DNA of 6,497 bases from Burkholderiales bacterium RIFCSPHIGHO2_12_FULL_61_11 (GTDB lineage Bacteria; Pseudomonadota; Gammaproteobacteria; Burkholderiales; Burkholderiaceae_C), in the NCBI GenBank assembly GCA_001770785.1, contig MERZ01000171.1:1-6497 (forward strand). The letters run 5' to 3'. Both the position numbers and the translations under genes were made by a program. The notes under the pieces were generated by a model. It was not told the DNA's origin and made no database searches. It saw only the letters and a program-made list of their open reading frames with translations. Shown here piece after piece: positions 1 to 5,395 of this stretch; within the stretch, counting starts at the first letter, position 1, and each line of letters begins with the position of its first letter.

Positions 1-158
1 CCGGTGTCGACGTGATTGGCGACTGTGTCACGGAAATCAACGTGACCAGCCCCACCTGCTTCCAGGAAATCTTTGATCAAACCGGTTTTGACGTGGCGGC
101 CATGTTCATCACCGCTCTGGAGCAGGCGCTGCAAGCTTCCCCGCCGGGCCACCAATAG
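1..158 (+). CDS. gshB: Glutathione synthetase, C-terminal fragment (5' end outside window)
   Basis: The open frame enters from the left edge (first full codon at 3) and stops with TAG at 156-158, giving 51 residues. The segment [19 protein letters not shown] matches from memory the C-terminal signature of bacterial GshB (E. coli has a near-identical [15 protein letters not shown] block). In this ATP-grasp family the Glu and Asn of the EIN motif are ligands of the catalytic metal/ATP site. GshB joins gamma-glutamylcysteine and glycine to make glutathione in the cytoplasm. Only about the last sixth of a protein of usually some 315 residues is visible, so nothing can be said about its start or promoter. 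The tail after the conserved core is short and ends SPPGHQ. It converges on mtrB, and the two stops are 93 nt apart with a terminator hairpin between them. Confidence 0.93.
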   Translation, partial: GVDVIGDCVTEINVTSPTCFQEIFDQTGFDVAAMFITALEQALQASPPGHQ

Positions 159-203
159 ACTATTCAACGCAGGCGCGCCGTGAGCGCGCTTCGAGCCAAG
201 AAA

Positions 204-234
204 AAAGCGGGGCACCCAAGAGGTGCCCCGCTTT
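204..234 (-). terminator. Rho-independent terminator of the mtrAB operon
   Basis: A perfect 13-bp inverted repeat (arms 204-216 and 222-234, AAAGCGGGGCACC and its complement) surrounds a 5-nt loop at 217-221. Read on the minus strand, the GC-rich stem runs into an uninterrupted T run (complement of A201-A206), which is the classic intrinsic terminator layout. It begins 17 nt beyond the mtrB stop. On the plus strand, only the three T of the stem follow the hairpin, so termination of gshB from the other side would be weaker, though the hairpin may serve both convergent units. Confidence 0.93.
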
Positions 235-251
235 CCAAGGTGGACTGATTC

Positions 252-2516
252 CTAGAAATTGTAGATGTAGGCAACCCCGAGGAAGGTGACGTGCTGATTC
301 TGATTCATGTTGACGGTCGTGTTGTCGGAATAGACAAAAGGGACGCCGTTGGAACCATAGCTCCATTCATCGAGTTTCGCCCGTTGATGGATCATATTGA
401 CGCGTATCGCGGATTTCTTGTTTAGCGTGTACTTTCCGAACAGGTTCAGGCTGCTGATCCGAAAACGCACATCGGGCAGGCCGATGGCCGCCTGGGCCAG
501 AAGGGCGGCGCTGGGCGCAGCCCCGGTGGCACTGGGCATGGCACCTAGCCCGTATTTGGTTTTGTCATTGGCGTAGGTCACTTGGGCGCCCACTTCCAGC
601 TGACCCGTGGGCTTGCCGCTCACGCCCAAGCCGACACTGTCAGTGCGCGACTCCAGATCGGCCATGTAGCCACTGTGGTTGACCTCCAGATCCTGTTTGC
701 CTTGCGAGGCATAGCCATTGATCTTCCACTTCTCGGACATCGCAAAACTGGCGTCGATGCTGTAAAGCGTGGTCCTGGCCGCCCGCCAGCCCCTGCCGAG
801 CGCAATCGGGCTGAACGCGGTGGCGTTCTTGTCCTTGCCATTTTCCGCGACGAACTGCAGTTCAAACTGCTCGCTTGGCATCCAGTTGGCGGACAGTTTG
901 ACTTTTTCGCGGTCCACATCGGCCATGTTCATCGGGAACGCGTTGGCGGCGTTCAGCGCAATGAACTGGCTGGCAGAGCCGGTTTGGCCATAGCCCAGCC
1001 CGGCGGCGGCGAAAGCGGCGCTTTGGTTCAGGCTGGTCCAGTCCGACCCCTTGCGCTTGCTGTTGGTATAGCCAACGGCGCCGGTCAGGGTTTCCGACAT
1101 GGTGCGGCGCAGTTCAAGCCGGTAGCCGGTCTCGTGGTTCTTGGCACGCATCGCGCCCAGCCCCGCCAACTCTTCTTCGCTGATGTTTATCGGCACCGAA
1201 CGTTCAAGCGAGCTGTAATCCAGGCCGACGGTGCCGCGCAAGCTGGCCGGCAACTGGTAGCTGGCTTCGAGCTTGCCGGCGACCTTGGTGGACGAAATAT
1301 GGTAGTTGTTCCAGAAGTCCGTCCCTTGCACGTTGTAAAGGGCACTGGGCGTTTTGTCATCCCTGTCCTGGTAGCGCAGATTGGCCAGCAGGCTCAGCTT
1401 GGGCAGGGGCCGCGCCGTCAGACCAAACTGGAGCAGGTTGGTGTTCAGCTCGCCGCCCAGGTTGGTGACGCCAGCCGGTGCGTTCGGCAGCCCCATGCCG
1501 GCGAAGTCATCGTCCTGCGTGGCATGGGTATAGGCGTACTTGAAGGTCGCGCGGGTTGTCGGCGTGAAGGCATAGTTGCCTGAGACATAAAACTGGTGCG
1601 CCTGGTTGTCGGGCGGCAGTGCCATCGGCAGTTGCATTACATTTTGCAGGCTGGTCCCCCCCACTGCCGCCGGGTTAAGAGTCGACAGGTTTCCCAACGG
1701 ATTGTTCAGTCTGTTTGGCACCGTGGTTCCGAGGCTGCCATTTTCGTTGCTGAAGAAAGAGCCGTAGTAACCTGCGCTCACGTTGAGCTTTTGCTGATGG
1801 TAATTGAGCTTGGCTTCCAGTTGCCGGGTCGTGGTGTTGATCGGCTCGGCCACCATCAGCAACGCCCAGCTCTGGTTGGTGGCGTTCTGAGTGGTAGGAC
1901 ACACGATCGCGACACAGCCGTAGCCTTTGCCGAACCTGCGCTCGCCGTTCTTGTCTTCGTTTTTGAAGCTCACTTCCAGCTGTAGATTGGGGTTGATCCA
2001 CTTCTCCCCCGCCAGGCCGAGCCCGACCCGTTTCAATTTGAAATCGAGATCGGCGCCGCTGCCCGGGGTGGCAAGGCGCACCACGGTCGGTGTGGTGGAC
2101 CCTGCGCCCAGCATGCCGGTGTTGACGGTGCGCGGGTCACGCCGAACCAGTCCGGAATAGTCGAGTGAATACTTCCAGTCTCCCTGTTTTTCATTGGAGA
2201 AAGAGAGGTCCCGGTTGTCCAGCCCAAGGTTTCGCCCCTTGAGCCTCATCCAGGTTCCGCTCGCATCATCGCGCTTGTTGATGTCGGCGTCGAACAGGAT
2301 AAAGCCGCTGTTCTCACGCATGCCGTTGTACTGTCCGAACAACGCACGGTCGCGCTCGTCGCCGCTGACGCCCCCCACGCCGACACTGACGGAGCTCTCG
2401 GGGCGGATGAGTTGCGCGATTTCGGCGTCCTGTGCGTACACCGGAGCACAAGCCGTGATGACCGCAAGGGATACGAGCGTTTTCCTGAAACCGGAATGCT
2501 GTCTAGCGATGTTCAT
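252..2516 (-). CDS. mtrB: MtrB/PioB-family outer-membrane beta-barrel of a decaheme cytochrome conduit
   Basis: This 754-residue protein forms the outer-membrane sheath that lets a periplasmic decaheme cytochrome pass electrons across the outer membrane. It has a signal peptide: a basic start (MNIARQHSGFRK), a hydrophobic core at about 13-26 and a probable signal peptidase I site after VYA (residue 28). The block LFGQYNGM at 59-66 resembles the conserved F-G-x-Y-x-G region of the family. The rest is long alternating polar/hydrophobic strands, and the chain ends in VAYIYNF with a terminal Phe, as expected for recognition by the BAM complex. The length suits the family (Shewanella MtrB is near 700 residues). 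The N-terminal CXXC of Shewanella MtrB is absent. The only cysteines of the mature chain are C201 and C206 (CVAIVC). The gene lies 48 nt behind mtrA in the same direction, which itself supports the family call. The ATG start is fixed by the signal peptide and by a strong ribosome binding site. Mto/Pio-type function is equally possible. Confidence 0.93.
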   Translation of the reverse strand: MNIARQHSGFRKTLVSLAVITACAPVYAQDAEIAQLIRPESSVSVGVGGVSGDERDRALFGQYNGMRENSGFILFDADINKRDDASGTWMRLKGRNLGLDNRDLSFSNEKQGDWKYSLDYSGLVRRDPRTVNTGMLGAGSTTPTVVRLATPGSGADLDFKLKRVGLGLAGEKWINPNLQLEVSFKNEDKNGERRFGKGYGCVAIVCPTTQNATNQSWALLMVAEPINTTTRQLEAKLNYHQQKLNVSAGYYGSFFSNENGSLGTTVPNRLNNPLGNLSTLNPAAVGGTSLQNVMQLPMALPPDNQAHQFYVSGNYAFTPTTRATFKYAYTHATQDDDFAGMGLPNAPAGVTNLGGELNTNLLQFGLTARPLPKLSLLANLRYQDRDDKTPSALYNVQGTDFWNNYHISSTKVAGKLEASYQLPASLRGTVGLDYSSLERSVPINISEEELAGLGAMRAKNHETGYRLELRRTMSETLTGAVGYTNSKRKGSDWTSLNQSAAFAAAGLGYGQTGSASQFIALNAANAFPMNMADVDREKVKLSANWMPSEQFELQFVAENGKDKNATAFSPIALGRGWRAARTTLYSIDASFAMSEKWKINGYASQGKQDLEVNHSGYMADLESRTDSVGLGVSGKPTGQLEVGAQVTYANDKTKYGLGAMPSATGAAPSAALLAQAAIGLPDVRFRISSLNLFGKYTLNKKSAIRVNMIHQRAKLDEWSYGSNGVPFVYSDNTTVNMNQNQHVTFLGVAYIYNF

Positions 2517-2520
2517 GATA

Positions 2521-2532
2521 GATCACCTTCTT
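2521..2532 (-). promoter_or_regulatory. Extended Shine-Dalgarno sequence of mtrB
   Basis: On the minus strand, AAGAAGGTGATC lies 4 nt before the mtrB ATG. It matches the complement of the 16S rRNA 3' tail (AAGGAGGTGATC) at 11 of 12 positions, so the gene has its own strong translation start rather than relying on coupling to mtrA, whose stop is 48 nt upstream. The pairing extends unusually close to the start codon; the GG core is at a more normal distance of about 9 nt. Confidence 0.8.
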
Positions 2533-2564
2533 TTTTAAACCAATTTCTTGATGGACCAGCGTTT

Positions 2565-3575
2565 TCAACGGAAGTTGAATTGCGGCGTCGGGTTGGTATT
2601 GGCCGGGTTGTTGGTGCCGTGAACCTGCGTATGGCAGTTCAGGCAACTCCGCCCCTGGGTCAGGTTGGTCGTGCTCCTGGCGGATTGGGTGGCCGTATTG
2701 GGCACGGCCTGTTGACCCAGCAACTGGGGAATGAACGGACCGTGCGGGGTATGGCACTGTTGGCACAGGAAGGGCGGCCGCGCCTTGAGCAGGCTCTCCA
2801 CGACGGTGCCGTGCGGGTTGTGGCAGTTCGAGCAGTCCTCGCTGACCGGCTCATGGTTGTGCACGAAGGGGCCGCGCTTTTCCATGTGGCAGGTGTAGCA
2901 GGTTTCAACAACGCTATCGCGCTTCATCAGTTTCGGGCCGACCGAGCCATGGGGATTGTGGCAATCGGAACAAGACATCTTGCCTTCGGGTATCGGATGG
3001 CGCGAAGGCTTGTTGATCTGGGTACGTTGCTCCTTGTGGCAGGCAAAGCAGACCTCCGGCTGGGTCAGCTTGTCGCGCACCTTGTCTTGCGCCGTGTGCA
3101 CCTGGTGGCAGGAGCTGCAGGCGACATCGCGACTCTGGTGCACGCTGCCCTCCCAGTGCGAACGCTTGGCATCCTTGTCGTGGCAGCTGAGACAGGCTTC
3201 ATTGAGCTTTGCCGGTTCACTCACGGCGTAGGCGCCTTTCTTGAAGACAACGTCAGGGGCGACTTTGCCTTTTTGCGCCTGGTGTGGCTGGCTCTCGCCA
3301 TGGCAACTGGTGCAACTGGGTGTGCGGCCGTCGGCGCGCACGCCGTGTTTCGTTTTGCCGATGGCCAGCAGTTCGGGGCTGTCGGCCTCGTCATGGCACC
3401 GGGTGCACTTCGCATCGCCATTCAAGACCAGATCGTTCGCGCTGGCAGTTGCAGCCGCCGGCGCCGCCTGGGCAACGTCTGCGGCGTACGCCGCCCCGCC
3501 CGACAGCGCAGCACCCAAGGCAGCACAGTGCAGTGCCACCAGCAGCCACTGCTTGATCTTGATAAACGTTTTCAT
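2565..3575 (-). CDS. mtrA: Periplasmic decaheme c-type cytochrome, MtrA/DmsE family
   Basis: This 336-residue secreted cytochrome is the electron wire inserted into the MtrB barrel. Residues 1-31 are a signal peptide (basic MKTFIKIK start, hydrophobic core, AYA cleavage motif). Ten CXXCH heme-attachment sites follow, with first cysteines at 57, 88, 128, 153, 176, 202, 226, 248, 271 and 311. Extra histidines a few residues after several sites (HQVH at heme 4, HNPH at hemes 6 and 8, HTPH at heme 9, HTQVH at heme 10) are good candidates for distal ligands of bis-His hemes. The length is nearly that of Shewanella MtrA (about 333), so the long N-terminal extension of PioA is missing. Covalent heme attachment needs the Ccm machinery, which is not encoded here. 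The ATG is supported by the signal peptide and by an AAGG 8 nt upstream (3584-3587). It is the first gene of the mtrAB operon. MtoA or DmsE-like naming is possible. Confidence 0.95.
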   Translation of the reverse strand: MKTFIKIKQWLLVALHCAALGAALSGGAAYAADVAQAAPAAATASANDLVLNGDAKCTRCHDEADSPELLAIGKTKHGVRADGRTPSCTSCHGESQPHQAQKGKVAPDVVFKKGAYAVSEPAKLNEACLSCHDKDAKRSHWEGSVHQSRDVACSSCHQVHTAQDKVRDKLTQPEVCFACHKEQRTQINKPSRHPIPEGKMSCSDCHNPHGSVGPKLMKRDSVVETCYTCHMEKRGPFVHNHEPVSEDCSNCHNPHGTVVESLLKARPPFLCQQCHTPHGPFIPQLLGQQAVPNTATQSARSTTNLTQGRSCLNCHTQVHGTNNPANTNPTPQFNFR

Positions 3576-3648
3576 AGGGCCAACCTTTTCTCTTTCTGTT
3601 GAATGACGGGACCAACTTGCGCTTGACGGGCTTGCACCGCGGCGACAG

Positions 3649-3660
3649 GAATCATGATTC
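3649..3660. promoter_or_regulatory. Perfect 12-bp palindrome, possible operator upstream of mtrA
   Basis: GAATCATGATTC is its own complement over all 12 bases and lies 73 nt before the mtrA start codon. It abuts the weak -10 candidate for mtrA, a position where a repressor or two-component regulator could act. No specific regulator is recognised from the motif, and a 12-bp palindrome can occur by chance in AT-rich DNA. Confidence 0.35.
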
Positions 3661-3802
3661 GTATCAATTTTTATCTGCTTGATGCAACGAGATAATCCAG
3701 CGTTTTGCCCGGCCAGCAGTATTTTTTGAACGAAAACTTAAGGTCTAGGGTAAACCTCAAGGAAATAAGGTTTTACAAAAATTTATTGAACTTTAAATTG
3801 GT

Positions 3803-3816
3803 TTGACGCAGGTCAA
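3803..3816. promoter_or_regulatory. Candidate FNR/Anr-type binding site
   Basis: TTGACGCAGGTCAA is a perfect dyad of the form TTGAC-N4-GTCAA. It keeps the TTGA-N6-TCAA core shared by FNR, Anr, FixK and Dnr sites (consensus TTGAT-N4-ATCAA). It is centred about 235 bp from the mtrA start and about 240 bp from the divergent start, so it could act on either gene. Oxygen-responsive control would suit an anaerobic respiratory conduit. On the mtrA side a TGTAAA (complement of 3772-3777) lies near the -10 distance for a class II FNR promoter, but the fit is not exact. Confidence 0.55.
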
Positions 3817-3847
3817 CCTGTGTTCAGGAGAGCGTCTTTTTTTTGCC

Positions 3848-3877
3848 AATATCGCGATGGACACCCGGAAATATCGC
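3848..3877. repeat. 8-bp direct repeat AATATCGC, two copies 22 bp apart
   Basis: AATATCGC occurs at 3848-3855 and 3870-3877, so the copies sit on about the same face of the helix (22 bp, roughly two turns). Tandem half-sites with this spacing are common for response regulators. The first copy overlaps a small palindrome ATCGCGAT (3851-3858). GCGAT at 3854-3858 can also pair with ATCGC at 3873-3877, so a weak stem-loop is an alternative reading. No regulator is assigned. Confidence 0.3.
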
Positions 3878-4048
3878 TTGTCATTTTTTTAAAAACGCAG
3901 TAGTTATTTTTTTGACAGTGATGCGCTTTGTGTGAGGCAGGTTCTTGCCAATCCAGTGTTTACCCGACTTGTGGGCGCCGACGGAAATTACGAAAATGGT
4001 TTCCCATTGATTACCACGCGCGCTCGCAAGCGCCCCTAGAGGCCTTTC

Positions 4049-4585
4049 ATGACCGATGTTTCGCTCGATCTGAGCGCTGCCACCTTTGCCAAGACCGCCC
4101 TCGGTCAACAGGAAATCCGGACCCGCTCGCTGGGCCTGCCGCCGCTGGTGCGCCGGGTGCTGGTGCTGGTTGACGGACAACGCAGCGGCAGGGAACTGGC
4201 GGCCTTCGTGCCGGGCCAGGATGTTTCAGCGCTTTTGAGTCAGTTGCTGGCGCAAGGCTGCATCGACGCAAAGGCGGCCGAAGCAGCCGAGCCAGCGGCA
4301 GCCGTGGCGCCAGCGCCGGGCAGCGACGCGGCGCTGTCCGGCCTGCCCCAGGCCGGGACGCGCAGCGCCAAGGAGATCGAGATGGCGCGCAATTTCATGA
4401 CCAACAGCATCAACACCATGTTCGGGCAGAACATGCGCCTGACCTTGATCGAGGCCATCTTCGCTGCCCGGACGGCCGACGAATTGCGCCGTGTTTACCC
4501 GGTTTGGGCCGAGACCATGGCCAGCATAGGCATCGGCGCCAAGCGCCTGCCGGAACTGCGGCAAAAGCTGTTCGAGGTGTTGTAG
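4049..4585 (+). CDS. Conserved-looking protein of unknown function, two-domain, cytoplasmic
   Basis: This 178-residue protein is not assigned to a named family. The N-terminal part (about 12-73) is compact and helical: a KTALGQQEIRTRSLGL segment, then a hydrophobic VLVLVDG strand, an RSGRELAAFV helix and a helix ending in LLAQGCID. The pattern suggests a small winged-helix-like fold, but this is inference. Residues 75-102 are an Ala/Pro-rich linker. The C-terminal part (about 105-178) is predicted helical, with a conserved-looking ELRRVYPVWAETMASIG block. There is no signal peptide or membrane segment. The ATG is backed by AGAGG 6 nt upstream (4038-4042). Codon use looks like that of the neighbours and the frame is intact. 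It is divergent from mtrAB across the shared regulatory region, so a regulatory or adaptor role there is possible but unproven. It ends 19 nt from the convergent amidotransferase gene, with no clear terminator between them. Confidence 0.8.
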   Translation: MTDVSLDLSAATFAKTALGQQEIRTRSLGLPPLVRRVLVLVDGQRSGRELAAFVPGQDVSALLSQLLAQGCIDAKAAEAAEPAAAVAPAPGSDAALSGLPQAGTRSAKEIEMARNFMTNSINTMFGQNMRLTLIEAIFAARTADELRRVYPVWAETMASIGIGAKRLPELRQKLFEVL

Positions 4586-4604
4586 GGCATGCCTGCGGCG
4601 TTGC

Positions 4605-5393
4605 TCAGAGCTGCTGCGCCGATCCGTCCACAAACACCTTGAGTTCGCCAGGCGCAAAAGCCGTCCAGTGCTCGTTGCTGGTGAGCGGCGCGGTCACCAC
4701 CACGGCGACGCGGTCGCTCGGGCGGGTGTACTCGGCAAAGTTGACGCTCACGTCTTCGTCGCTCAGCGTGGCATGCGCGAACGGGTGGCGCCGTTCCACG
4801 TAAACCAGTTGGGTCGACGCATGGGCCCACAGCGCCTGACCGTTGCTCAGCAAGAAATTGAAGCTGCCATGGCGGGCAATCTGCTGCGCCAGTTCGCGCA
4901 GCGTGAGGGTCAACTCTGGCACGCTGGGCAGATCAGCGTGGGATTTGGCCAGTTCCTGCATGATCCAGCAAAAAGCGCGTTCGCTGTCGGTGCTGCCGAC
5001 CGGCCTGAAGCAGCCATGCAGGCGTGCGGCGAAATCCGTGAGGTCGCCATTGTGCGCAAAGACCCAGTAGCGGCCCCAAAGCTCGCGCACAAAAGGATGG
5101 CAGTTTTCCAGCGCCACGCGGCCTTGCGTGGCCTTGCGGATGTGCGCAATGACGTTGCGGCTCTTGATCGGGTAGCGCCGAATCAGCTCGGCCACCGGCG
5201 ACTCGCAGGCCGATTCGTGGTCCACAAAATGGCGCAGGCCCTTGTCGCTGCCAGTCGCGTCGCCGCCTTCAAAAAAGGCAATGCCCCAGCCGTCAGTATG
5301 CTGGCCGGTGTGGCCGCCGCGCCGCGCAAAGCCGCGAAAGCTGAAGGTCACGTCCGTGGGCGTGTTGCAGTTCATGCCGAGCAGTTGGCACAT
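4605..5393 (-). CDS. yafJ: YafJ-like class II glutamine amidotransferase
   Basis: This 262-residue protein belongs to the Ntn-type (class II) glutamine amidotransferases, which hydrolyse glutamine with an N-terminal cysteine and pass on ammonia. Cys2 directly after the start Met is the expected nucleophile once Met is removed, and this fixes the ATG. Further family motifs are HTDGWG (32-37), AHIRKAT (83-89), AHNGDL (113-118) and GSTDSE (133-138). Residues 10-120 closely resemble E. coli YafJ as remembered (for example PTD-FSF, YPIKS, ALEN-HPF-RELWGR), and the length is similar (about 255). Only the glutaminase domain is present, with no synthase domain, and the acceptor substrate of YafJ proteins is not established. 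EgtC is a relative but fits less well. It starts 2 nt after the stop of the transporter gene and has no clear Shine-Dalgarno sequence of its own, so translational coupling is likely. Confidence 0.92.
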   Translation of the reverse strand: MCQLLGMNCNTPTDVTFSFRGFARRGGHTGQHTDGWGIAFFEGGDATGSDKGLRHFVDHESACESPVAELIRRYPIKSRNVIAHIRKATQGRVALENCHPFVRELWGRYWVFAHNGDLTDFAARLHGCFRPVGSTDSERAFCWIMQELAKSHADLPSVPELTLTLRELAQQIARHGSFNFLLSNGQALWAHASTQLVYVERRHPFAHATLSDEDVSVNFAEYTRPSDRVAVVVTAPLTSNEHWTAFAPGELKVFVDGSAQQL

Positions 5394-5395
5394 GG

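Larger units (their letters stand above)
3576..4048. promoter_or_regulatory. Divergent intergenic regulatory region between mtrA and the 178-residue gene
   Basis: This 473-bp stretch has no credible coding sequence. Its centre is far richer in A+T than the genes around it: by hand count, 3721-3800 contains 21 G or C in 80 bases. It holds an FNR-type dyad (3803-3816), a perfect palindrome (3649-3660), a direct repeat (3848-3855 and 3870-3877) and three T runs of 7-8 bases (3837-3844, 3884-3890, 3907-3913). It must carry the mtrAB promoter and probably the promoter of the divergent gene. No convincing pair of -35 and -10 hexamers was found for either direction. A weak candidate toward mtrA is TTGCAT (complement of 3682-3687) with GATACG (complement of 3660-3665). 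A TTGACA at 3912-3917 toward the other gene lacks a good -10. Confidence 0.7.

Noticed and set aside
582..1583. Long plus-strand open frame (333 codons) opposite mtrB
   Set aside because: It lies antisense to mtrB, has no plausible ribosome binding site or recognisable domain, and its composition (rich in Ala, Gly, Val, His) is what GC-rich reverse-complement frames give.
2442..2460. Possible lipobox (ITAC, Cys23) in the MtrB signal peptide
   Set aside because: The residues loosely fit a lipoprotein site, but a normal signal peptidase I motif (VYA before Gln29) follows at once, and beta-barrels of this family are not lipoproteins. Noted as a minor alternative only.
2412..3602. 396-codon plus-strand open frame across mtrA and the start of mtrB
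   Set aside because: It is the reverse shadow of the ten CXXCH motifs and spans two genes and their intergenic gap. The minus-strand reading has a signal peptide and ten heme sites, which cannot be chance.
3663..3683. ATCAA and TTGAT inverted pair near mtrA as a second FNR site
   Set aside because: The half-sites are in the wrong order (ATCAA first) and 11 bases apart instead of TTGAT-N4-ATCAA.
3937..3951. Sigma-54-like element TTGGCA...TGCC on the minus strand upstream of mtrA
   Set aside because: The GG and GC dinucleotides are one base too close (9 instead of 10 between them), and it lies more than 350 bp from mtrA.
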